Assembly: GCF_014200605.1 (NCBI RefSeq)
Contig: NZ_JACHCE010000001.1
Span: 1,240,001 to 1,304,000 of the forward strand
Direction: 5' to 3'
Origin: Pedobacter cryoconitis
Lineage (GTDB): Bacteria; Bacteroidota; Bacteroidia; Sphingobacteriales; Sphingobacteriaceae
DNA: 64,000 bases
Shown one piece after another: positions 34,884-43,426 of this stretch (positions within the stretch are counted from its first letter, which is position 1; each line of letters opens with the position of its first letter). The translations under genes were made by a program, and so were the position numbers. The notes beneath the pieces are model-generated. The model ran no database searches and was not told where the DNA came from. It was given only the letters and a program-made list of their open reading frames with translations.

Positions 34884-36321
34884 CATTTAGTTTGGCTGCA
34901 ATACTTTTGATCGAAATATCAAGTTTTTCAGCAGAATCAAAGAGCGCATCTTCAAACTCAAAATACGTTTCATTCCTGTCTTCACTTACCTTGATCACCA
35001 TAATTATTCCTAATATGTTGCTCAGGTACCTCCTGATCTCATGAGAATTTATAAAGGAAATTTCACTGCTTAATTTGTTGAACATCAGCTGATCATACTT
35101 CTTCTTGATTTTCAAAGATCTGTAAAGAAAGATAAAAGTCAGGATAATCATACCGGCAACTGCTGCAAATAAGAAGAGGTAATTTTGCCGGACCTCCAGA
35201 TTTTCCTGGGCAACTATATATTTTTTCTTAATCTCATCATATTTTAAAAGGTTCAGGATACTTCCTGTCTTCATCGTTTTTAGCGTATTTAAAGAAGATT
35301 GGTCTGTTCCCTTTTTATAATACTGAGCAGATAAATCGAACTGTTTCTCCTTCAGATAGGCATCACCCATTAAACTGAATAACCTGGATCTCATATAACC
35401 CAGATTCTTCAGGTCTGTGGAACATAATAATTTAAAAATTATTTCTTTAGCCTTTGCTGTTTGATTAAATACCAGGTATGTTTCAGCTAAATGAAGATAG
35501 GAGTGTAGTTTATCAGTGTCACCAGGGCTATCAGCAAGTATTTTGATTTCGTTAATAGCTTCTTTATCATTTTTCAATAAAAGAGTCATGTATTTGAGGC
35601 GATGATCAACCATTGGGTCAGAAGATCTTATTCCTGCTATTTTTGCTGCATAATACTGTAAAGAATCCAGGTTTTTTAAATGAAAATAGGCGATAGCTTT
35701 ATTTTCATAGAGGAGATTAGGAATGTACTTTTTTTCTTGCTGAACAGCGAGGCTATAAGCCATATCCAAAGCATTTATTGCTTCTTCGAATAAATTACTT
35801 TTGATATAAAGATCGGCAATATGGGTGTAGTTTAATACCAGTTTATTGATGTCCTTTGGTTTCTGTAAGTGTTTCTGTATAATCAGATAACTTTCCATAG
35901 CCCGCATGTAATTCTCCAGATCAGTATCAATAAAAGCTAAAGTCCGGAGCAGTCTTATAAATTTGGGGTTTTCCTGTGTAATTTCATCAAGCGCTTTAAT
36001 AATATAATGTCTGGCTTTTTCTAGTTTTAATAATCTCTTGGCATATAAAGCTTCAATTTCGTAGGTTAATGCTTTTTTATCAGAAAGATTGCTTTTTAAA
36101 ATCTCAGATAATAATATTTCTTTGTTATCAGCAAGACTTTCTTCTCTTGCCAGCTTAATATAAGATGTAATCAGGTTTTCTATTAGCACATCTGCCTTGG
36201 GTGAAGGGGAATTAACTGCCGTTTTTATTTTATCCTGGAGGCTGTTACCAGCATAGAGGAACAAAGGGAAGAATGATAATACTAATATTGAAATGACAGT
36301 CGTCTTGATGATTGTCTTCAT
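34861..36321 (-). CDS. TPR protein with membrane helix and histidine-kinase-like H-box, no ATPase domain
   Basis: 486 residues. Signal peptide (to about LFLYAG), then a long periplasmic region of TPR-like helices (residues 60-370; for example TYEIEALYAKRLLKLEKARH and HLAETYLVFNQTAKAKEIIFK). A membrane helix (YLFLFAAVAGMIILTFIFLY) lies near 385-405, then about 80 cytoplasmic residues. The cytoplasmic part contains SHEIRRYLSNILG, which looks like the dimerisation/phospho-acceptor H-box of hybrid sensor kinases (S-H-[EQ]-[IL]-R-x-P-L-x-N-I-L-G) with Tyr in place of the usual Pro. No ATP-binding domain follows; the frame ends in ESCT. This could be a truncated kinase, a pseudokinase adaptor, or a phosphotransfer partner. 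Confidence 0.65.
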   Translation of the reverse strand: MKTIIKTTVISILVLSFFPLFLYAGNSLQDKIKTAVNSPSPKADVLIENLITSYIKLAREESLADNKEILLSEILKSNLSDKKALTYEIEALYAKRLLKLEKARHYIIKALDEITQENPKFIRLLRTLAFIDTDLENYMRAMESYLIIQKHLQKPKDINKLVLNYTHIADLYIKSNLFEEAINALDMAYSLAVQQEKKYIPNLLYENKAIAYFHLKNLDSLQYYAAKIAGIRSSDPMVDHRLKYMTLLLKNDKEAINEIKILADSPGDTDKLHSYLHLAETYLVFNQTAKAKEIIFKLLCSTDLKNLGYMRSRLFSLMGDAYLKEKQFDLSAQYYKKGTDQSSLNTLKTMKTGSILNLLKYDEIKKKYIVAQENLEVRQNYLFLFAAVAGMIILTFIFLYRSLKIKKKYDQLMFNKLSSEISFINSHEIRRYLSNILGIIMVIKVSEDRNETYFEFEDALFDSAEKLDISIKSIAAKLNEKAESCT

Positions 36322-37063
36322 TTATGCTAATTTAAATTGCTGTGATAAGGGGCTTATTTAAAAATAGTGAAGCAGAACCAATGTTTAACAAAATATTAAT
36401 TTTAATATTTAAAAAAATGCTTAATTCATAGAATGTCGCCTGTATACATGGTTTTTTTCGATAGAAAAGGTAAACATGATCATAATCTGCCAGTCGGTTA
36501 GTCTTCGGCTGGCGGGAATATAAATTTATGGACTTAATCAGTTGATGTTATTTCTGTTTAATATTTTTCTATTAAAATTAAACATTTTTATTTCAATTTC
36601 TTCTGTGTAAGATGCTGTGTTTTTTTTCTGAAAAGATTTATAGAAAGCAGAATAGGAGCTGCTTTATATTGAATTTAAGATTGGATTATTTAAAATTTGA
36701 AGCCTATTATATAAATAACTGGTTAATTATGTTAATTTTCCATTAGGTGTAAGGTTTTAAAATATGTGCTTAAATTTATCTTTAAAATTTCTCTTGAGCT
36801 AATTTGTTATAAATGAGTGTTATATATGATTGGTTTTGGGTTGCTTGTGAATATTTGATTTAACTCTAAGCCACAAAGTTTTATAATGAATTTAAATAGC
36901 TAAACTTTTCTGCTAATAATCGTTTAAGGCTATATTGTTTAATCATTGGCCAATAATATAAATTAATATGTTCAGTTATTCCTTAATTTAGTTTTAAATC
37001 TGGCTGGTTTGCATATTACCGGCCGATTCTAATTGCTAATACTAACCAGATAATAGACCCCAG
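36322..37063. other. AT-rich intergenic region with one GC-rich hairpin
   Basis: 742 bases without a credible gene, very AT-rich, between divergent genes. The only clear structure is a hairpin at 36487-36515 (CTGCCAGTCG with CGGCTGGCGG, two wobble pairs) around a 9-base loop. It is GC-rich in an AT-rich setting and followed by no T tract on either strand. No promoter match to TAnnTTTG was clear by eye. Confidence 0.35.
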
Positions 37064-39448
37064 ATGAAGAAACGCTTTCTTTTTGCAGCTGTTTTAATCC
37101 TATTCATTAATCAGCTTTTTGCGCAACAAAACAACCATAAACTTTTATATGATCAACCCGCCAGGCAGTTTGAAGAAGCATTGCCTCTGGGAAATGGGAG
37201 GCTTGGCGTAATGGTTTATGGAGGGGTAAATACGGAGCGGTTTTCTCTGAATGAAGCGACATTGTGGGCAGGAGGGCCAATCAATCCGGATATGAACCCT
37301 AAGGCAAAAACGTATCTGGAGCCTGTGCGCAAAGCACTATTTGCTGAAAACTATAAAAAAGCAGATTCACTGGTACGTTTTATGCAGGGCAGTTTTTCAG
37401 AATCTTATGCGCCATTAGGAAATCTGTTTTTTGATTTTAAGCATAGGGGAGAAACCAGTGGCTATAAAAGGGAACTGGATATACAAAATGCAATCACCAG
37501 AATAAGTTATGTAATTAATGGGACTACTTATACCCGGGAAACTTTTATTTCACATCCTGATCAGTTAGTTGTGGTCAGGTTTACTGCGAGTGGGGAAGAT
37601 AAGCTTGATTTTACCTGTCGTTTAAACAGTCTGCTGAAGCATAGTGTCTCCCGTTCAGGCAAGAGCCTGCTGATGAAGGGTTTTTCGCCTGTGCATATTT
37701 CTCCTCTTAATCATGGTAATGAAGTCATTTGGGACGATGTAAATGCGATGCGTTACAGCGCACAGGTTAAAGTGCTTAAGACAGATGGTGAGGTCGTTAT
37801 AAAAGATAGTTCCCTGACTATTTCTGGTGGTAGAGAAGCGGTAATTCTGCTATCTATGGCCACCAGTTACAATGGATTTGATGTGAATCCCGGAACACAT
37901 GGAAAAGATGAGCTAAAAGCAGCTGCAGGTTATTTACAGAAAGCAGGAAGTTATGCTTTGCTATTGAAAAATCATATCAGTGATTTCAGAAAGTATTATG
38001 ATCGTGTCGGGATCAGTCTGGGTGACGGGGATAAAGCCGGCATGAATACAGTGGATAGGTTAAATGCCTTTGCAGCAGGTAAAAATGATAATGCTCTGGT
38101 CGCTTTGTATTATCAATATAGCAGGTATCTTTTAATAAGTTCTTCCAGGGCAGGTGGTCAGTCAACAAACCTTCAGGGAATATGGAATGAGAAAGTACAG
38201 CCACCATGGAGCAGTAATTATACAACAAATATCAATGCAGAAATGAATTACTGGGGGGTTGAGACAGCAAATCTGCCTGAGATGCACCAGCCTCTTCTCG
38301 ACTTCATAGGGCGTTTAGCTAAAACCGGAGCCGTGACAGCAAGAAATTACTATGGGGCAGGGGGATGGGTCCTGCATCATAATACAGATATATGGGCAAT
38401 GACTAATCCTGTTGGGGATTTTGGAAAAGGAAGTCCTTCGTGGGCAAACTGGCCGATGGGTGGGAACTGGATGGCCACCCATCTTTGGGAGCATTATGCC
38501 TTTACACAAGATATAGAATACCTTAGAGAGCAGGCGTACCCATTAATGAAAGGGGCTGTACAATTTTGTCTGGATTTTCTAACAACAGATAAAAGAGGTA
38601 ATTTAATTACAGCACCCTCTACTTCACCAGAAAATTATTACATAACCCCAAGGGGGTATACTGGTGCGGTATTATACGGAGGTACAGCAGATCTGGCTAT
38701 TATCAGAGAATTGTTTAACGATTACGTAAAAGCCAGCGATATTTTGAATGCTGACCCCGATATGCGTACTAAGGTTAAGAGTGCTTTAAAAAAAATGCTG
38801 CCCTATCAGATTGGAAAAGAAGGGAATTTGCAGGAATGGTACTATGACTGGAAAGATGAGGATCCAAAACACAGACATTTATCACATCTGTTTGGTGCGT
38901 ATCCAGGTTACTCTATTACCTCAGCACAGCATCCATTATTAGCAGATGCGGTACGTAAGACATTGACTGCCCGTACAAATGATGGTACCGGCTGGGCTAT
39001 TACATGGAGGATTAATTTATGGGCCAGGATGCAGAATGGAGAAAGGGCATATGATGCATTGAAGAAACTGCTTCGTTTTGTTGGGAGTGGGGCAGAAGTT
39101 AAGATGCAGGGTGGTGGTACTTATGCGAATTTATTTTGCGCGCACCCGCCATTTCAGATAGATGGGAATTTTGGAGGGGGAGCTGGGATAGCAGAGATGA
39201 TATTGCAAAGTCATCAGGGGTTTATCGATTTGCTGCCTGCTATTCCGGTAGAATGGAAAGAAGGTAAGGTGAAAGGATTAGTTGCCAGAGGTGGGTATTT
39301 AATGGATTTGGAGTGGAAAGAGGGAAAATTAGTTTCTGCAGTACTAAAAGCTAAAAATAGTGGCATGTGTAAAGTTAAATATAGAAATAGAATGATTGAG
39401 ATTTCTGTAGTTGCGGGAAAAAAATACGTGCTAAATCAATTAATCTAA
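37064..39448 (+). CDS. GH95-family alpha-L-fucosidase-like glycoside hydrolase
   Basis: 794 residues. Signal peptide to about LFAQ, then a beta-sandwich domain beginning YDQPARQFEEALPLGNGRLG, with LNEATLWAGGP, the classic opening of GH95 enzymes. The (alpha/alpha)6 barrel carries GGQSTNLQGIWNE, YTTNINAEMNYWGVE and TAPSTSPENYY (the Glu is the expected proton donor). Near the end FQIDGNFGGGAGIAEM is present. These match the residues important in 1,2-alpha-L-fucosidases. It probably removes alpha-linked fucose (or galactose) from glycans in the periplasm or outside. A hairpin terminator follows directly. No transport gene is adjacent. Confidence 0.92.
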   Translation: MKKRFLFAAVLILFINQLFAQQNNHKLLYDQPARQFEEALPLGNGRLGVMVYGGVNTERFSLNEATLWAGGPINPDMNPKAKTYLEPVRKALFAENYKKADSLVRFMQGSFSESYAPLGNLFFDFKHRGETSGYKRELDIQNAITRISYVINGTTYTRETFISHPDQLVVVRFTASGEDKLDFTCRLNSLLKHSVSRSGKSLLMKGFSPVHISPLNHGNEVIWDDVNAMRYSAQVKVLKTDGEVVIKDSSLTISGGREAVILLSMATSYNGFDVNPGTHGKDELKAAAGYLQKAGSYALLLKNHISDFRKYYDRVGISLGDGDKAGMNTVDRLNAFAAGKNDNALVALYYQYSRYLLISSSRAGGQSTNLQGIWNEKVQPPWSSNYTTNINAEMNYWGVETANLPEMHQPLLDFIGRLAKTGAVTARNYYGAGGWVLHHNTDIWAMTNPVGDFGKGSPSWANWPMGGNWMATHLWEHYAFTQDIEYLREQAYPLMKGAVQFCLDFLTTDKRGNLITAPSTSPENYYITPRGYTGAVLYGGTADLAIIRELFNDYVKASDILNADPDMRTKVKSALKKMLPYQIGKEGNLQEWYYDWKDEDPKHRHLSHLFGAYPGYSITSAQHPLLADAVRKTLTARTNDGTGWAITWRINLWARMQNGERAYDALKKLLRFVGSGAEVKMQGGGTYANLFCAHPPFQIDGNFGGGAGIAEMILQSHQGFIDLLPAIPVEWKEGKVKGLVARGGYLMDLEWKEGKLVSAVLKAKNSGMCKVKYRNRMIEISVVAGKKYVLNQLI

Positions 39449-39479
39449 TATACCGGGATTATCTCCCGGTATATTTTTG
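39447..39479 (+). terminator. Intrinsic terminator after the GH95 gene
   Basis: AATATACCGGGA (39447-39458) pairs with TCCCGGTATATT (39464-39475) around a 5-base loop and runs into TTTTG. The stem starts at the stop codon. Confidence 0.85.
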
Positions 39480-40014
39480 TGTTTTTATCTCTATTTCTCA
39501 ATTCACCGGCCGGTGATAAATTTTTGCCCGTTCACCTAAGGCAACTGTCAATTGGTGTAATAATAATTAGATTTAGTTTTTTATGATTTAACTTTAAGGC
39601 ATCTCTTGGTTTATCAGGGTTAATTTGTGCTTGCCGGATAGGTGTTGAAAATATATATCTGTTCTGTAAGTCATTGATAATGTTTATTCTGAGTGATGTA
39701 AAGCTTGAAAGTTATTTATAGGTAGAATTAGTTTGAAGCTTTTTTTTTGATAGGTTAACGCTCCACGATTACATTAAATTAATATGAATTATTGACAGCA
39801 TTTTTATGTTTTCAATACGATTGGAAAATTATCCTGCCTCAGAAAAAATAAGCTGAAAACTATAATTTAAATGCTATTATTACTGATTTGTTTATTTATC
39901 TATTGTTTCTGTTAATATAATTTGTTAATAATAATTAGTTATTGAATTAATAATATATTAATATCTATTGCTTTACTTTATATAAAATATTAATATAATA
40001 AATTATTCAATAAT
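39480..40014 (+). other. AT-rich region upstream of the ECF sigma gene
   Basis: 535 bases with no gene. It holds a perfect 14-base GC-rich palindrome TCACCGGCCGGTGA at 39503-39516, which stands out from its AT-rich setting and could be a dimeric regulator site. The last 120 bases before the sigma-factor gene are nearly pure A/T. No TAnnTTTG box was found, so the sigma gene may use another promoter type, possibly its own. Confidence 0.35.
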
Positions 40015-40641
40015 ATGATCAGGTTAAAAGGGAGCGATTTAAAACATATCTGGAAATCTTTTACAATATCAGAAGGAGAAGATGATTTTTATACTATATA
40101 TTCACATTATCATCATTATCTTAGTTATATAGGCTATAAAAGATACTTTTCTGAAGATGTAGTGAAAGATGCAATTAATGATGTTTTCCTGTATTTATGG
40201 GAAAATAAGTCAGATCTTCAAACTGTTAACAATTACCACAATTATATTATTACTTGTTTTCTTAGAAAATTATATCGTAAAAATATAATAGCTCCTGAGG
40301 AAATGGACGAATTGCAGGATGTGCCAATTATGTTGCTATCTCCCTCTGTAGAAGATCAGTATATCCAGCAGGGTATGAATGGGACTGTGATTCAAATTGT
40401 TAAAGATCATATTAATCAGCTCGCAGCCAAGCAGCGCAATATGGTTTATCAGAAATTTTATCTTGGTTTATCTTATCAGGAAATTGCAATTACTAATAAA
40501 GTTTCTATTAATACAGTTTATAATACTATTTACAAAGCTATTGATAAACTAAAATCAACGATCACTAAAGAGCAGGAGACTTATCTTTTGATTGCAATAG
40601 GGACGATGATTTTATTTTTTTTATTTTTTCAAATACAGTAG
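40015..40641 (+). CDS. ECF-type RNA polymerase sigma factor with C-terminal membrane segment
   Basis: 208 residues. Region 2 lies near residues 25-90 (DAINDVFLYLWENKSDL) and region 4 near 135-185 (AAKQRNMVYQKFYLGLSYQEIAITNKVSINTVYNTIYKAI), the helix-turn-helix that reads -35. Unusually, the last 20 residues form a hydrophobic segment (LLIAIGTMILFFLFF) ending IQ, which would tether the protein to the membrane. The next gene, 46 bases on, encodes a short membrane protein whose N-terminus resembles FecR-type anti-sigma factors. Together they could control the sbnAB-NRPS genes that follow in the same direction. The target promoters are not known. Confidence 0.85.
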   Translation: MIRLKGSDLKHIWKSFTISEGEDDFYTIYSHYHHYLSYIGYKRYFSEDVVKDAINDVFLYLWENKSDLQTVNNYHNYIITCFLRKLYRKNIIAPEEMDELQDVPIMLLSPSVEDQYIQQGMNGTVIQIVKDHINQLAAKQRNMVYQKFYLGLSYQEIAITNKVSINTVYNTIYKAIDKLKSTITKEQETYLLIAIGTMILFFLFFQIQ

Positions 40642-40687
40642 TGAAAAAGTAAAGTTTCCTACTCTATTAAGAAAAATAATTAAGCAG

Positions 40688-41188
40688 ATGCAGGAAAAAC
40701 ACTTGAATGAACTGTTGAAAAATGAAACATTCATTAATTACTGTTTAAAGAGAAATAAGCAGGATATCAATGACTGGGAAATCAGGATACAGGAAAACCC
40801 TGAAACCAAAGCTCAACTCGAGGAATTAAAGGTCTTAGTTCTTGCAATGGGACATCATGCAGGGCAAAAAGCGATCGCACAGAATTACCTGAAATTACGC
40901 AACCTCATTAACCAGGGATATGCGCTGAAAAAAAGATATATCCTTTTCTTTTTTGGATGGATAAGTTCTGCAGCAGCAATTATTGTACTTCCTGTCTTTT
41001 TTGTCTTTTACAGTCTGACAAGCAATGTTTTGCGGCAAAGTCTAAGCGTGATTCGCTTTTTAGATACTTATTCTGTTAAACACAATGTATTTCATAAACC
41101 GGCAGGCCACCCGGAAAATTCTTTAATATACTCTGCTAAATATCGCCCTGATGACTATGCATTTAATCATGTCAGTAAGGTCATGTAG
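40688..41188 (+). CDS. Short anti-sigma-like membrane protein
   Basis: 166 residues: an N-terminal cytoplasmic helical part of about 75 residues with the run FINYCLKRNKQDINDWEIRI, like the sigma-binding end of FecR-type anti-sigma factors, then one membrane helix (about 90-112) and about 50 external residues. FecR proteins are usually about 320 residues with a large periplasmic FecR domain; that domain is absent. It lies between the ECF sigma gene and sbnA, so it is probably the sigma factor's partner. Family assignment is by position and the N-terminal pattern only. Confidence 0.6.
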   Translation: MQEKHLNELLKNETFINYCLKRNKQDINDWEIRIQENPETKAQLEELKVLVLAMGHHAGQKAIAQNYLKLRNLINQGYALKKRYILFFFGWISSAAAIIVLPVFFVFYSLTSNVLRQSLSVIRFLDTYSVKHNVFHKPAGHPENSLIYSAKYRPDDYAFNHVSKVM

Positions 41189-41236
41189 AAAAATTAAAAT
41201 TAAATTTTCACCTCACATCTTTAAACTTATCTACCT

Positions 41237-42214
41237 ATGTTAAAAGAACTACAAAAACTGGCCGCCTTTATTGGTAATACGCCACTCATTGAATTAAAGA
41301 ATAATGATGCCAATCTCTTTGCGAAGTTAGAATATAATAACTTCTCTGGCAGCTCCAAGGACAGAGCTGCATTCAGCATTATTTACAACGGTATCAAATC
41401 TGGGAAGATTTCAGAGAACACAACAATCATTGCATCGAGTTCTGGAAATCTTGCCATAGCTGTAGCATCAATCTGTAAAAGACTGAGATTAAATTTTGTC
41501 CCTGTAATTGATCCGAATATTAATTCAGCTTATGAAACGCTGTTAAATCTGATGTCTCATAAAGTTGTGAAAGTTACAGAGAGAGATCACACAGGAGGAT
41601 ATTTGCTGACAAGGATTAATGTAGTCAATGAATTACATGCAAAAACACCTGACTCATTTATTGCAGATCAATATGGCGATCCTAATAATTATAAAGGATA
41701 CTATGGTTTAGGGGAAGAAATTATCTCTTCTTTTGAAAATCTGGACTACATTTTTGTTGCAGTAAGCTCCAGTGGTGCAATTACTGGTATTTCTGACTTT
41801 ATCAAAAGGAATAAGCCAGAAGTTAAAATTGTGGGGGTAGATGTGGAAGGTTCTGTCATCTTTAGTGATAAACCTGTTAAACGTTATATCTCCGGTATTG
41901 GCGCCAGTCAGGTTCCTCCAATCATGGAGAACGCAATCATTGATGATGTAGTTATTGTTTCTCAAATGAGTATCATCAGGGGCTGCAATGAGCTTCTGAA
42001 CGAGCAGGCAATTTTTGCAGGCGCTTCATCCGGAGCCGTTTATCTTGCTGCTAAAAACTATTTCAGATTTAATGATATTGAAGAATCAAAAGCTACATCT
42101 CTGCTGATTTTTCCAGATAAAGGTCACACTTATTTAGATACAATTTATAACCAGGAATGGGGCAGCCAGTTGGCGGCTAAGTTAAATGAAGAAGTTCTTT
42201 CCACTAATTTTTAA
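41237..42214 (+). CDS. sbnA: 2,3-diaminopropionate biosynthesis protein SbnA
   Basis: 325 residues of the cysteine-synthase PLP family. The PLP-binding Lys is residue 41 in SGSSKDRAA, and IASSSGNLAIAVA is the phosphate-substrate loop. The family uses O-phospho-L-serine and glutamate to make N-(2-amino-2-carboxyethyl)-L-glutamate. Length and the adjacent sbnB set it apart from ordinary CysK. With SbnB it yields L-2,3-diaminopropionate (Dap), an NRPS building block, and the giant NRPS follows directly. It is 48 bases after the anti-sigma-like gene and 18 before sbnB. Confidence 0.88.
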   Translation: MLKELQKLAAFIGNTPLIELKNNDANLFAKLEYNNFSGSSKDRAAFSIIYNGIKSGKISENTTIIASSSGNLAIAVASICKRLRLNFVPVIDPNINSAYETLLNLMSHKVVKVTERDHTGGYLLTRINVVNELHAKTPDSFIADQYGDPNNYKGYYGLGEEIISSFENLDYIFVAVSSSGAITGISDFIKRNKPEVKIVGVDVEGSVIFSDKPVKRYISGIGASQVPPIMENAIIDDVVIVSQMSIIRGCNELLNEQAIFAGASSGAVYLAAKNYFRFNDIEESKATSLLIFPDKGHTYLDTIYNQEWGSQLAAKLNEEVLSTNF

Positions 42215-42232
42215 GCTGAAAAAATAGAAAAC

Positions 42233-43204
42233 ATGTTATACCTGAATGCGAATAATATTAAAGAGATTGGTTTTAATTGGGAACAATTAACAGCAGTAAT
42301 CAAAGATGCAGTCGTGCAGCTTCATGCGAATGACTATTCACAGCCAATCAAGCCTTATTTAAGATTCGGAGATCCTAAAAACAGAATTATTGCTATGCCA
42401 GCATATATCGGTGGGGATAATCCATGGGCAGGTATAAAATGGATTGCCAGTTTTCCTGATAATATTTATAAAGATAAATTAAGGGCAAACTCTGTGACCA
42501 TTCTGAATGAACATGATTCCGGAATACCCCGCTGTATAATTAATACAGCTACAGTCAGTGCAATCAGAACAGCTGCTGTATCAGGTCTGGTAGTCAAAGA
42601 ATTTATGAAAGGCTGGAATAATGACCGCAAATTAATTGTGGGCATCAACGGTTTTGGTCCTATTGGTCAGATGCACCTGAGAATGATTACTTCAATTTTG
42701 GGAGATGAAATTGATAAAGTCCTGATCCATGACCTCAATCCGATTGACCGGAATGCAATTCTCGGCGAAATTCAGGACCGGGTATCAGTTGCTGCCAGCT
42801 GGGAAGACAGTTATCAGGATGCTGATATATTTATTACCTGTACAGTATCTGATGCGCCCTATATCAATATCTCTCCTAAAAAGGGATCTCTGCAGCTTAA
42901 TGTCTCTTTAAGAGATTATACCGTTGACATGAAAGATTTTATGGATGTTATTATAGTAGATAACTGGGAAGAAGTCTGCAGACAAAATACAGACATTGAA
43001 AATATGCATAAAGAAAAAGGGCTTTTGGAAAATGATACAGTAACCATAGCCGAAGTAATCAATAAGGGTATTTTGGAAAAAAGAGCAGCTACGGATGTAG
43101 TCATGTTCAATCCAATGGGAATGGCCATTTTTGATATTGCAGTAGGCGGATATTATTACCGCGAAGCTTTGCATCAGAATATGGGCTTTTCACTGCCTGA
43201 TTAA
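42233..43204 (+). CDS. sbnB: 2,3-diaminopropionate biosynthesis protein SbnB
   Basis: 323 residues of the ornithine-cyclodeaminase/mu-crystallin family. The NAD-binding loop is GINGFGPIGQMHLRM near residues 137-151. YIGGDNPWAGIKWIASFP and NTATVSAIRTAAVSG are the substrate-pocket blocks of SbnB. It oxidatively splits the SbnA product to Dap and 2-oxoglutarate. It follows sbnA by 18 bases. A long hairpin lies directly after its stop, before the NRPS. Confidence 0.88.
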   Translation: MLYLNANNIKEIGFNWEQLTAVIKDAVVQLHANDYSQPIKPYLRFGDPKNRIIAMPAYIGGDNPWAGIKWIASFPDNIYKDKLRANSVTILNEHDSGIPRCIINTATVSAIRTAAVSGLVVKEFMKGWNNDRKLIVGINGFGPIGQMHLRMITSILGDEIDKVLIHDLNPIDRNAILGEIQDRVSVAASWEDSYQDADIFITCTVSDAPYINISPKKGSLQLNVSLRDYTVDMKDFMDVIIVDNWEEVCRQNTDIENMHKEKGLLENDTVTIAEVINKGILEKRAATDVVMFNPMGMAIFDIAVGGYYYREALHQNMGFSLPD

Positions 43205-43210
43205 TAAAAT

Positions 43211-43257
43211 AGTATAAGTTATCTGTGATGTTTCAAGTATCGCCGATAACTTATACT
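43211..43257 (+). terminator. Hairpin between sbnB and the NRPS gene
   Basis: AGTATAAGTTATC (43211-43223) pairs perfectly with GATAACTTATACT (43245-43257) around a 21-base loop. Only CTTC follows, so it is a weak or regulated terminator. It suggests the NRPS gene either has its own promoter in the 169 bases after it or is reached by readthrough. Confidence 0.6.
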
Positions 43258-43426
43258 CTTCAAATAAGTCTCTCATCTATTTACTCCTAAACTAAATAAT
43301 GTTATTAAGGTTCTGGGGCGGCGTGCTGTAATTAAATGCCGTGCTGATGGAACTATTATGTTCATTATTTTATTGCTAACTGTCATTTACAAAAACACAG
43401 TTGCCTCTTAAAAATTAACGTAAATT

